Source of the DNA: Chlamydiota bacterium
Lineage (GTDB): Bacteria; Chlamydiota; Chlamydiia; Chlamydiales; JAAKFR01
Length of the DNA stretch: 64,000 nucleotides
Reading direction: 5' to 3'
Assembly (NCBI GenBank): GCA_021772465.1
Contig: JAJFLX010000001.1
Coordinates: forward strand, 124,001-188,000
Shown here: in pieces, positions 16,388 through 23,695 of the stretch
Position numbering within the stretch: position 1 is the first letter of the stretch
Layout: every line of letters begins with the position of its first letter
The notes under the pieces: generated by a model
Databases searched by the model: none
The model's input: only the letters and a program-made list of their open reading frames with translations
What the model was told of the DNA's origin: nothing
Position numbers and translations under genes: made by a program

Positions 16388-17373
16388 TACCAGGTTTTGC
16401 CAGGGAGAAGGTAGTTTTGGATATAGTCTTTTACACCTGCCTCTAAGGAGTAGTCAAGCGCAGGGCGAGTCACCCATTTGGAAAGATCTGCGCACGTGTA
16501 GTTTTGATACTTCCCAACAAGCACCTCGGGCACTGGAATATACTCAATCGAAGCGGGGCGCTCAAGAGAGCGGATCACATAATTTGCCAGTTCATTCCAG
16601 GTAGAGGCCTGCCCTGAGCCTACATTGTAAATTCCCGTGAGATCATTTGTAAGAAAATCAACCGTTTGTCTTGCGGCATCTTTTACATAGATGAAATCAC
16701 GTTTCTGCTCACCATCTGCATACTTTTCCGGCTCCGTTGAGGCAAAAAGGGAGATCTTCCCCCTCTCAAGGGCACTTGGAACCATTTTTGTAATAGCCGA
16801 TGCCATGGTTCCCTTGTGCGCCTCGTTGGGACCATAGACATTGAAATAGCGCAGCCCCACGACTTTGTCCAAAAGCCTTTGCTCTTGAACCCAAAGATCG
16901 AACAGCTGCTTGGAATAGCCATACATATTGAGAGGAGCTCCCTCTTTTATCGCTTCATGAGCATCAGAGAAGCCTTTCGACCCATCGCCATACACAGCTG
17001 CTGAAGAGGCATAGATAAAGCGGTGACCATTTTCAAGAGCATACTCGGCCAAATCAAGAGTATACCGGTAGTTGTTTTCAAGTAGATAGTTGGCATCGCT
17101 CTCAGTAGTGCTAGAGCATGCCCCTAAATGGATGATCGCCTCAATATCACGCTCACGCCCCTCGAGCCAGTGAAAAAGCTCATCCTTGTGGAAGATATCT
17201 TGGAACTGTTTGCCCACGAGATTTTTCCACTTCTCACCACAACCTAAATCATCCACAATGATGATATTGGAAAACCCCTTCTCATTGAGAGTGCGGACTA
17301 CACCCGACCCAATAAAACCAGCGCCACCTGTAACTACAATGTACTTGTCTGTAAAAAGTCTCATAAACCTCAT
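16387..17373 (-). CDS. hldD: ADP-L-glycero-D-manno-heptose 6-epimerase
   Basis: 328 residues of the extended short-chain dehydrogenase family. The NADP-binding motif TGGAGFIGSG is near the start, with the ASSAAVYG strand and the catalytic YGYSK (Tyr-x-x-x-Lys) in the middle. HldD-typical blocks are GLRYFNVYGPNEAHKGTMAS and KRDFIYVKD. It inverts the heptose at C6, the last step before transfer to lipopolysaccharide. ATG 17373 is used; the fourth codon is also ATG and might be the real start. Chlamydiaceae as I know them carry heptose-free LPS, so this gene and hldA point to an environmental chlamydia with a longer core. Confidence 0.92.
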   Translation of the reverse strand: MRFMRLFTDKYIVVTGGAGFIGSGVVRTLNEKGFSNIIIVDDLGCGEKWKNLVGKQFQDIFHKDELFHWLEGRERDIEAIIHLGACSSTTESDANYLLENNYRYTLDLAEYALENGHRFIYASSAAVYGDGSKGFSDAHEAIKEGAPLNMYGYSKQLFDLWVQEQRLLDKVVGLRYFNVYGPNEAHKGTMASAITKMVPSALERGKISLFASTEPEKYADGEQKRDFIYVKDAARQTVDFLTNDLTGIYNVGSGQASTWNELANYVIRSLERPASIEYIPVPEVLVGKYQNYTCADLSKWVTRPALDYSLEAGVKDYIQNYLLPGKTW

Positions 17374-17453
17374 TTATACCAATAAACTCTATTGAAATAA
17401 AGATGAACTTGCCCTCACTTACAGCACTCAATATCAATAGCAAACGAAGAAAA

Positions 17454-17481
17454 TAGACTTTTTATTCTAGATACATATAAA
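17454..17481 (+). promoter_or_regulatory. Candidate promoter for the 57-residue gene
   Basis: TAGACT (17454-17459), 16 bases and TATAAA (17476-17481) lie 34 bases before the ATG at 17515, in an AT-rich stretch. The -35 box is imperfect. Confidence 0.4.
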
Positions 17482-17514
17482 TAGAACTACAGTAGAACTA
17501 CTTATTAGGAGTCA

Positions 17515-17688
17515 ATGATGAGAGTAAATCCAAGTACAACAACTCTTCCAGTGCGTCCACAAGGCCCTGCGGCTACTAAAGGGAAATTGCAAGAGCACAC
17601 ATTCGAAGCGCTACCGAGCGAAAGCCGCATCACCGATGCAGCTTGGAAGAGGTTTCCCCCAGAAAACCCCTCAACCGTCTCAAAATAA
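17515..17688 (+). CDS. Small unknown protein (57 residues)
   Basis: A short gene supported by its ribosome site: TTAGGAG lies four bases before ATG 17515 and seven before the next ATG (17518). The product is polar, with no membrane segment and no cysteine: it starts MMRVNPSTTTLPVRPQG and ends ENPSTVSK. The N-terminal 20 residues are rich in S, T and P, much like type III secretion signals, but such signals have no strict consensus. It is followed after 68 bases by the large TQT/polyproline protein on the same strand and could be its partner or chaperone. I recognise no family. Confidence 0.5.
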   Translation: MMRVNPSTTTLPVRPQGPAATKGKLQEHTFEALPSESRITDAAWKRFPPENPSTVSK

Positions 17689-17756
17689 GATATCTATAAA
17701 TTAGTATAGTTATTATTTGTTTTTAGTTATAATCTATAATAATAGAGGTTATTATT

Positions 17757-19349
17757 ATGGATGTAACTCCAGAAAAACAGTATCGTGATGTTACAAACGC
17801 ATTTAAGACTCCTGGCAGAAGATGTATCTTCAACAAAAAAGAGGGGCGGTTTGAAAATGTAACAACAGCTGTGGCTAAAAAGAGAGCTCAGAGCAAAGAT
17901 TACGAGACAAACCTTCACCAGATTGCAGGCCGAATTAGCGAGCTAGCAAACAAACTCGATAGTGATAAGGTCACACGTTTGCACACGATCTTTCACGAGC
18001 GGGAGGCCAAACTAGCAAATAGATTTGTGCTTTTTGGTCGAGCCAAACGCAATACAGCTCTAAAAGGGTTTAAAGAGATTCAATCTGTTGTAGTCAGATC
18101 ACTCGCAGATAAAACAAAGAGACCACAAAACGAAATAGGGACCCAAACGAAGCCTCCTGCAGCCGAACCTATCGCCACTCAGACTGAAGCGCCGAAAGGC
18201 CAAAAACAAGCCGAGCCCATCGCCACACAGACCGAAGCGCCAAGAGCCACAGAGGCTAAAAAAGCTGCATTGCCTCCCCAAGAGCAGCCAACTACTTTGA
18301 CATCAAAAGCCCAACCCCCACCCCTCGCTGGGGCAAAAGCTCCACCTCCACCCCCCCCTGCCCCACCAAGCATGGGTGAAATGAAATCTAAAAGGCATCG
18401 AGAGTTCTCCCGGATTCGATCCGATTTTGTTGAAGGGGAATTGCCAGCACCTAGATTGAGTGAAAAAATTGATGTGGGAAAACTCAAAAACCTCCATGCA
18501 AATGAGCGCGCAACACTCAAAGATGTTCTCCTTCCCTACGTGAAGAACCTTGAAATGGTTACCACAGGGATCAGAGAAAAACTCGATCAACACATGCAGC
18601 TAGATGGAAAGATGAAGGAGACTCAAGAGCTCGAACTTGAAGCCAAGACACAACTTCAGCAAGTCAATGCTCGCCTAGAAGAGATGCAAATGAAAGAACA
18701 AAAAGGGGAAACTTACTACCTTTTTGTCACTGAAAGAGATGCGCTCACTGGAAAAATTCAAGTCAAAGCAGAAATACCCTTTTTAGCCCAAGCCGAAATC
18801 TCAGAAATGCGCGAACAGTGGGAAGCAGTGAGCGAAAAAAATCGAGAAAAAATCCTCAAGCAACTGAATGTTGATACCTTCGACTCAATTATTAATGCAA
18901 GAACCATAACCTCTCTACAGGCGGTCTATTCAGATAAAATGAAAGAGATCAACCTGGAACTCACTCGTTTGCAAAAAATGGGCCATCAATACAGCAGCTC
19001 ACTTAAAAAACTCGAATCAGAAAAAAGCGGATCCGTTCCATTTAGCTCCTACAAAAACTGGCTCGAGGATCGAGAACAATTACTCCAAAGCAGTCAATCT
19101 ATTCTTAAAAATCTAGAAAGGCTCAGTACGCCAATGAAAAAACGAGCTGCTAATATCGTTGAGCCTGAGAAGAAACCGAGCCGGCTAGCCGACTATTTTG
19201 ACCCAGAATCCACCCTCGGATCGGCGCTTGAGCATATCGACCGTTTACCAGATGAGCTTGGGGTGCAAAAAATGCTCCTAAAACTCCCAATCGAAGAGCT
19301 TCCAGAGATCTCGAATCTTCAATCTAGAGATGAGATAAGGTCTGCTTAA
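17757..19349 (+). CDS. Candidate effector: TQT motifs, polyproline and coiled coil
   Basis: 530 residues of no family I recognise. Residues 1-115 are helical and basic. A disordered part (116-205) carries three TQT motifs at 129-131, 141-143 and 157-159 (GTQTKPP, IATQTEAP twice) and a proline run (about 187-204). The remainder (about 240-465) is mostly coiled coil, for example QELELEAKTQLQQVNARLEE, with a compact tail (475-530). TQT in a disordered region next to a coiled coil is the usual binding site of the eukaryotic dynein light chain LC8, so the protein may be secreted to bind host dynein or another hub; this is inference. The AT-rich upstream region has no clear -35. Its stop overlaps ispE by four bases. 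Confidence 0.7.
   Translation: MDVTPEKQYRDVTNAFKTPGRRCIFNKKEGRFENVTTAVAKKRAQSKDYETNLHQIAGRISELANKLDSDKVTRLHTIFHEREAKLANRFVLFGRAKRNTALKGFKEIQSVVVRSLADKTKRPQNEIGTQTKPPAAEPIATQTEAPKGQKQAEPIATQTEAPRATEAKKAALPPQEQPTTLTSKAQPPPLAGAKAPPPPPPAPPSMGEMKSKRHREFSRIRSDFVEGELPAPRLSEKIDVGKLKNLHANERATLKDVLLPYVKNLEMVTTGIREKLDQHMQLDGKMKETQELELEAKTQLQQVNARLEEMQMKEQKGETYYLFVTERDALTGKIQVKAEIPFLAQAEISEMREQWEAVSEKNREKILKQLNVDTFDSIINARTITSLQAVYSDKMKEINLELTRLQKMGHQYSSSLKKLESEKSGSVPFSSYKNWLEDREQLLQSSQSILKNLERLSTPMKKRAANIVEPEKKPSRLADYFDPESTLGSALEHIDRLPDELGVQKMLLKLPIEELPEISNLQSRDEIRSA
18141..18233 (+). repeat. Three TQT motifs within the candidate effector
   Basis: These bases encode residues 129-159, where TQT occurs three times. 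The last two copies are near-identical ten-residue units (AEPIATQTEAP) that repeat at 16 residues and probably arose by a short internal duplication. Confidence 0.75.
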
Positions 19350-20194
19350 TCCCGCGTAAAAAGCTGATACCAAGACTCCTCTGTCCGTCTGATCAGATCA
19401 ACGCCTCCCTCACCAGAATGAGGAGCAAAGAGCGCGCTACCCGATCCACTCATCGTCCAAAGCCTCCCCTCTCTTTGTTTGAAATGCCCAAGCTCAGGGG
19501 CAAGCTCGAATGCAGCGGGCTCCAAATCGTTGTGATAGAGAGCATTTTTCGTGAAAAAACTCTCGAGAAGCTCTTCAGGGTCGACCCGACTACAACTCTG
19601 AAGATCAAGAGCCTGGTAAACTTTAGAGGTCTCAAGACCAAAAGAGGGCTGGTAAAGAGAGAATTTTTTGTGTGGAAGATCTTCGATGAGACGAATTTTC
19701 TCACCAATGCCTGTACAATACGCCCCCCCCTTCGAAAAGAAAAAAGGGAGATCCGCCCCGAGCTCAAAAGACCACTCTTGCAAAACATGAGTGGGATAGA
19801 GCCCTCCTAAAAGCTGGTTAAGAGCCCAAAGAGTCGTAGCCGCGTTGCTACTCCCTCCCCCAAGGCCAGCTTGCATCGGGATCCGCTTCTCAAGTTGAAT
19901 CGTCACCCCAAAGCTTCTGCCACTGCGCTTCCGGTAGAGCTCGACTGCGCGAGTAATTAGATTGTCACTTCCACAAGAGAGAGCGGGGTCTGTGCAAGTG
20001 AGTTGGTCTGAAGAAGAGAGAGAAAAGGCGAGAGTATCGCCGAAGCTAATCGTATGAAAAAGAGAAGCCAGCTCATGGTACCCATCAGAGCGCCTTCCTA
20101 AAATACGTAAAAAAAGATTGAGTTTTGCAGGAGAAAAAAGGGTGAGATGAGGCTGCGAGAGAGGCTCTCTCGCAGCCGAACAGCTAGGCCTCAA
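19346..20194 (-). CDS. ispE: 4-diphosphocytidyl-2-C-methyl-D-erythritol kinase
   Basis: 282 residues of the GHMP kinase family, fourth enzyme of the MEP route to isoprenoids. It phosphorylates CDP-methylerythritol. The motifs are FSPAKLNLFLRILGRRSDGYHEL at the N-terminus (the substrate Lys and Asp/His), the ATP loop IPMQAGLGGGSSNAA, and the third GHMP motif MSGSGSALFA. The only start codon that reaches the conserved N-terminus is TTG 20194, which lies 11 bases inside rplI. It is the last gene of the rplY operon, a position known from Chlamydia. It converges with the TQT protein gene and overlaps it by four bases. Confidence 0.92.
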   Translation of the reverse strand: MRPSCSAAREPLSQPHLTLFSPAKLNLFLRILGRRSDGYHELASLFHTISFGDTLAFSLSSSDQLTCTDPALSCGSDNLITRAVELYRKRSGRSFGVTIQLEKRIPMQAGLGGGSSNAATTLWALNQLLGGLYPTHVLQEWSFELGADLPFFFSKGGAYCTGIGEKIRLIEDLPHKKFSLYQPSFGLETSKVYQALDLQSCSRVDPEELLESFFTKNALYHNDLEPAAFELAPELGHFKQREGRLWTMSGSGSALFAPHSGEGGVDLIRRTEESWYQLFTRD

Positions 20195-20699
20195 CTTCTT
20201 CGTCAGAAGGCTCAGCCGGTGGAGCTTCCACTTTCTCTGGAAGAACTCCCCCCTCTGGCTTCACTTCAAGTGTGAACTTCGCCTCGACCCCCTCACGAAG
20301 GCGCAATGCAATCGAGTGCGTACCAAGCGTTTTGATGGCATGAGGCAATACGATGTTCTTCTTATCAAGCGCATGCCCACTATCTTTGAGCATCTGAGCC
20401 AATTCAGTCGCTGTGACAGAACCGTACATTCTCCCCTCAGGGTCTACTTTCACTTCGGTCTCAATCACAACACTTTTAAGTTTAGCTGCAAAGGTCTCAG
20501 CCTCTTTGCGATCCTGAGCCGCTTTTTTCTCACGCTCTTCACGCAGTTTTGTCTGCATTTTCAACGTGTGCTTATCCGCAATCACGGCTCGTTTCTTGGG
20601 TAGAAGAAAGTTTCGAATGAATCCAGGCTTTGCAGTGACAACATCTCCACTGCGCCCCAAACCGTGAACATCATCTAAAAGAAGAATTTGCTGCTTCAT
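20184..20699 (-). CDS. rplI: 50S ribosomal protein L9
   Basis: 171 residues. The N-terminal domain has the L9 signature ([36 protein letters not shown]), a long connecting helix rich in K, R and E (about 45-75), and the C-terminal RNA-binding domain ([17 protein letters not shown]...[12 protein letters not shown]). The last 20 residues are an acidic and proline-rich extension ([17 protein letters not shown]) not found in E. coli L9. It binds 23S rRNA at the L1 stalk base. ATG 20699 overlaps the rpsR stop as ATGA. Confidence 0.97.
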   Translation of the reverse strand: MKQQILLLDDVHGLGRSGDVVTAKPGFIRNFLLPKKRAVIADKHTLKMQTKLREEREKKAAQDRKEAETFAAKLKSVVIETEVKVDPEGRMYGSVTATELAQMLKDSGHALDKKNIVLPHAIKTLGTHSIALRLREGVEAKFTLEVKPEGGVLPEKVEAPPAEPSDEEVEA

Positions 20700-20947
20700 G
20701 AGTTCACCTCACCTGCAAAGGGGAGAAGGGCAATCGAACGCGCCTGTTTGACCGCTATCGTAAGTAGCCGTTGAAAACGGGCAGAAACCCCTGTGATTCG
20801 ACGAGGCATGATCTTTCCTCGATCAGTGATAAAGCGCTTGAGTGTATCGACATCTTTATAATCGATTGCCTTCCACCCTGCCGCCGTGAACGGGCAACGC
20901 TTAGTTGAGCGCCTTTTGCGAAACTCTTGTGTTGAGTCTGACGACAT
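20696..20947 (-). CDS. rpsR: 30S ribosomal protein S18
   Basis: 83 residues starting [13 protein letters not shown] at ATG 20947, with AGAGG seven bases upstream; a longer frame exists but has no ribosome site. The conserved S18 blocks are [25 protein letters not shown] and [19 protein letters not shown]. It pairs with S6 on the platform of the small subunit, and rpsF lies directly upstream in the operon. It overlaps rplI by four bases. Confidence 0.96.
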   Translation of the reverse strand: MSSDSTQEFRKRRSTKRCPFTAAGWKAIDYKDVDTLKRFITDRGKIMPRRITGVSARFQRLLTIAVKQARSIALLPFAGEVNS

Positions 20948-20960
20948 ATTTAAACCTCTT

Positions 20961-21296
20961 TTATTCTGGTAATTTTTGAAATTCGATGACTTCTTTAACC
21001 TCATCAGCCTTGAGCGTCAAGAACCTCAAGAGGTCCTCGTTGAGGTGGTACTCTTTCCAAAGCTCAGCCAGAGCCCCGGTAGGTGCGGTGAAGTAGAGCA
21101 AAAAGTAGTACCCCTCGCGGGAGCCACGGATCTCATAAGCGAGTTTTTTTCGCCCCTGATCGTGCACCTTATGCACCTCTCCTCCACGACTGGTAATCCC
21201 TTGAGTGACTCGCTCCAAAGCTTTGCTACGTGCCTCTTCACTCAAAGTAGCATTGAGGATGTACATCCCCTCGTAGAGTTGTGTTCTCTCTTTCAT
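20961..21296 (-). CDS. rpsF: 30S ribosomal protein S6
   Basis: 111 residues from ATG 21296 ([13 protein letters not shown]); GAAGGA lies eight bases upstream, and an in-frame ATG at 21314 lacks one. The S6 fold is shown by [33 protein letters not shown] and EGYYFLLYF. It binds the S18 heterodimer site on 16S rRNA. The start is five bases after the pth stop codon. Confidence 0.96.
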   Translation of the reverse strand: MKERTQLYEGMYILNATLSEEARSKALERVTQGITSRGGEVHKVHDQGRKKLAYEIRGSREGYYFLLYFTAPTGALAELWKEYHLNEDLLRFLTLKADEVKEVIEFQKLPE

Positions 21297-21300
21297 AGTT

Positions 21301-21894
21301 TCAATCCTTCTCATTTGTTGTAGCCAGCTGCGTTGCTGGCTCGATCCCCTGAGTCATCCAGCTCAAAATCACATCGAGACTCCTCTCTAATAGTGAGGGA
21401 AGCCGCTGTTGCTCCTCCTTGCTAAAATCCCCGAGAACATAGTCTTCCAAAGCCATCTCTGGAAGAGATTCACCTCCAACACCCATGCGTAGGCGTGGAT
21501 ATTCCGTTGTCCTCAAAGCGCCTTGAACACTTTTCAGTCCGTTGTGTCCCCCTGTTCCCCCTTGCACTTTGAGCCGCAAGACACCTAGTTTCAAGTAGAC
21601 ATCGTCTACAACCACCAAGGTATTTTCAACCGGCACAGAGTAGTTCCGAACCGCTCTTCCGACTGCCTGCCCACTCAGATTCATGTAGGTTGTTGGGAGC
21701 AGAAGGTGCAGTTTCTTCTCTCCAATCAACCCTGAGGCCACCTTTCCTTTGATGCGCCACCCCCTCTTAAAGGGCCACCCAAGCCGATCAGCCAAAGCCT
21801 TCACGGCCATAGCTCCTAAATTGTGGCGCGTTCTTGCATACCGCTCACCGGGATTGCCGAGACCGACAACAAGAAAGTTATCGCTTTGCAACAA
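21301..21894 (-). CDS. pth: Peptidyl-tRNA hydrolase
   Basis: 197 residues. Pth recycles tRNA from peptidyl-tRNAs that drop off the ribosome. Diagnostic segments are VVGLGNPGERYARTRHNLGA (catalytic His in the TRHN motif), LLLPTTYMNLSGQAV, VVVDDVYLKLG and GGTGGHNGLKSV. The frame opens with two consecutive TTG codons (21894, 21891), and no ATG precedes the conserved block, so a TTG start within the end of rplY is likely. The C-terminal end is slightly extended compared with E. coli. It lies between rplY and rpsF. Confidence 0.94.
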   Translation of the reverse strand: MLQSDNFLVVGLGNPGERYARTRHNLGAMAVKALADRLGWPFKRGWRIKGKVASGLIGEKKLHLLLPTTYMNLSGQAVGRAVRNYSVPVENTLVVVDDVYLKLGVLRLKVQGGTGGHNGLKSVQGALRTTEYPRLRMGVGGESLPEMALEDYVLGDFSKEEQQRLPSLLERSLDVILSWMTQGIEPATQLATTNEKD

Positions 21895-22435
21895 CCACGA
21901 CCAATTCTTTTAGATCCATCAATGGCTGAACGCCGCTTGGAATCTTGATTTTATTTAGTTTAAGTGATTGTCCCATTTTAAGATCGAGCACATCCAGCTC
22001 AAAGTGAGAGGGAATATCCTTGGGCAAGCAGCGTACCTTTAGTTTTCGCATGACCTGCCGGAGGACCCCCCCGAGTTTCACCCCTGTGCAATCAAGAGCA
22101 TTGACAAACTGGATAGGGATATTGAGGGTAACGGGTACTTCGTCATGGAGCTCTTCAAAGTCTAGGTGAATCACCTGATAGGTAGTCGGGTGGTACTGGA
22201 TCTCTTTGATGATCGCCTTGATTTTCTTTCCCTCAATATCTAGGTCGAACACGCATGAAGAGAGCGTCCCCTTTTCAAGGGTGTTGAGAACTTTTTGAAA
22301 AGCAATCCCATCGACTTCAACCTCTAGCCCTTTACTCCCCTTTGAGTAGATAATTCCAGGGATATTTTTCTCTCGACGCATTGCTTTAAGAGTAGATTTT
22401 GTCGACTTTTGGCGTGTCTTAACCGTCAGATCCAT
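21878..22435 (-). CDS. rplY: 50S ribosomal protein L25 (CTC form)
   Basis: 185 residues, so the long general-stress (CTC/TL5) form with two domains. The N-terminal 5S rRNA-binding domain carries IPGIIYSKGSKGLEVEVDG, IKAIIKEIQYHPTTYQVIHLDF, and the second domain has VTLNIPIQFVN and GGVLRQVMRKLKVRCLPKDIP. It binds 5S rRNA in the central protuberance. It is the first gene of a six-gene operon; the long folded leader before it may regulate all of them. The start ATG at 22435 follows a weak ribosome site. Confidence 0.95.
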   Translation of the reverse strand: MDLTVKTRQKSTKSTLKAMRREKNIPGIIYSKGSKGLEVEVDGIAFQKVLNTLEKGTLSSCVFDLDIEGKKIKAIIKEIQYHPTTYQVIHLDFEELHDEVPVTLNIPIQFVNALDCTGVKLGGVLRQVMRKLKVRCLPKDIPSHFELDVLDLKMGQSLKLNKIKIPSGVQPLMDLKELVVVVAKR

Positions 22436-22498
22436 AGCTTATTTTTCACTCCATACACAGATTTAGAGAGGAGTATAGAAGAGCGACGATTTTAATTA

Positions 22499-22618
22499 AA
22501 CCCGTGATTGTAACCCAATCTCACCTTTCAAGCTTTTTTGGTGGCTTAGATGAGGCTTTCCTAGGCGAGGCCCAGCTTTTTAGAGAGGAAAAACGGTGAT
22601 AAGGTGAGATCACGGGTT
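22499..22618 (-). promoter_or_regulatory. Folded leader between prs and rplY
   Basis: AACCCGTGAT (22499-22508) and TCTCACCTT (22519-22527) pair with one continuous 18-base arm at 22601-22618. The result is a long hairpin interrupted by a ten-base bulge. The right arm overlaps the last codons of prs. The 73-base interior has further GC-rich segments. No T run follows, so it looks like a leader structure or processing site rather than a simple terminator. Confidence 0.5.
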
Positions 22619-23551
22619 AAAGATAGAAGAGATCGAATCGGCAGAAAGAATGCAGCGGATCGCCTCCCCAAAAAGTTTTGCAACCGACACCACTTCAATT
22701 TTGGCATTCGAATGCATCTCAGGAAGGGGAACCGTATTAGACATATAAATTTTTTCAATCGGACTGCTCGTAATGCGCGCCATAGCCTCCCCAACGAGAA
22801 GCCCATGGGTGAAGACGCCAAAAATGCGCTTCGCGCCTGCCTTTTTACACGCCTCTGCTGCTGTGACAAGAGTCCCTGCTGTAGAACACATATCGTCTGT
22901 AAGAAGCACATCGCGCGCCCCAACATCTCCAATAATCGAGGAAATGACTACCTCCTCACTACTCACCCTCCTCTTGTCGATAACAGCAAACTCAGCATCA
23001 AGGTGGTTCGCATAGGCCCGAGCAATTTTGATCCCTCCCAAGTCAGGAGCAACGACCACGGGATTTTCTATCCCCCCCTTGAGGACTGCCTCTGCTAAAA
23101 TGGGGCGGGCATAGAGATTATCGACGGGGATATCAAAAAAACCTTGGATCTGCCCTGCATGGAGATCCATGGTCAAAACCCGAGTCGCCCCAGCTGTTGC
23201 TAACAAGTCAGCGACGAGCTTTGCAGAGATAGGGACGCGAGGCTTGTCTTTTCTGTCTTGTCTCGCATAACCAAAGTAGGGAATGACAGCTACAATCGAG
23301 CGCGCTGAAGCTCTTTTAAGCGCATCGATCATGATGAGCAACTCCATCAAATATTCGTTAGGCTCACGCGCTACGGTTTGGACCGCAAATACATCCCGCC
23401 CCCTTACGCTCTCCTCAATCTGAATAAAGGTTTCACCATCTGGAAAAGGCTCGAAGTGGATAGCTCCAAGCGGGACTTGCAGATAGTTCGCAAGCTCTGC
23501 AGAGAAATGAGGGTGAGAGTTACCCGAGACGACAGTAAAAGGAGGGTTCAT
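22610..23551 (-). CDS. prs: Ribose-phosphate pyrophosphokinase
   Basis: 313 residues. It makes PRPP from ribose 5-phosphate and ATP for nucleotide, histidine, tryptophan and NAD synthesis. The conserved parts are PDGETFIQIEESVRGRDVF, IPYFGYARQDRKDKPRVPIS, TMDLHAGQIQGFFDIPVDNL and the PRPP-binding loop VLLTDDMCSTAGTLV. The ATG at 23551 directly follows the discriminator base of tRNA-Gln, so there is no space for a normal leader. The only purine-rich GGAGG upstream is within the tRNA T-arm, about 20 bases away. Translation may therefore be leaderless after tRNA processing. Confidence 0.95.
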   Translation of the reverse strand: MNPPFTVVSGNSHPHFSAELANYLQVPLGAIHFEPFPDGETFIQIEESVRGRDVFAVQTVAREPNEYLMELLIMIDALKRASARSIVAVIPYFGYARQDRKDKPRVPISAKLVADLLATAGATRVLTMDLHAGQIQGFFDIPVDNLYARPILAEAVLKGGIENPVVVAPDLGGIKIARAYANHLDAEFAVIDKRRVSSEEVVISSIIGDVGARDVLLTDDMCSTAGTLVTAAEACKKAGAKRIFGVFTHGLLVGEAMARITSSPIEKIYMSNTVPLPEMHSNAKIEVVSVAKLFGEAIRCILSADSISSIFNP

Positions 23552-23623
23552 TTGGGGTGGAAGGATTCGAACCTCCGGTACACGGGACCAAAACCCGCTG
23601 CCTTACCGCTTGGCTACACCCCA
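23552..23623 (-). tRNA. tRNA-Gln(TTG)
   Basis: 72 bases that fold as a cloverleaf. The acceptor stem TGGGGTG/CACCCCA is perfect with discriminator A (23552). The anticodon loop reads TTTTGGT with anticodon TTG for glutamine CAA. The T-loop is TTCGAAT. CCA is not encoded. The 3' base touches the prs start codon. A promoter lies just upstream. Confidence 0.96.
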
Positions 23624-23638
23624 AGAAGGTGACTCGGG

Positions 23639-23668
23639 ATCATAGCTAACATTTCGATTTTACATCAA
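23639..23668 (-). promoter_or_regulatory. Promoter of the tRNA-Gln/prs unit
   Basis: On the minus strand TTGATG (23668-23663), an 18-base spacer and TATGAT (23644-23639) are followed by the tRNA 16 bases further on. This is the only promoter-like signal between glgA and prs. Confidence 0.6.
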
Positions 23669-23695
23669 TCCAAAGTTGCGGTAAGTCTGGAAGAG

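Noticed and set aside
17689..17756. Promoter in the AT-rich gap before the TQT protein
   Set aside because: Two TATAAT-like boxes exist, but no -35 at the right distance; in such AT-rich DNA they are expected by chance.
22604..23098. Plus-strand frame opposite prs
   Set aside because: Basic, compositionally odd, and antisense to a certain gene.
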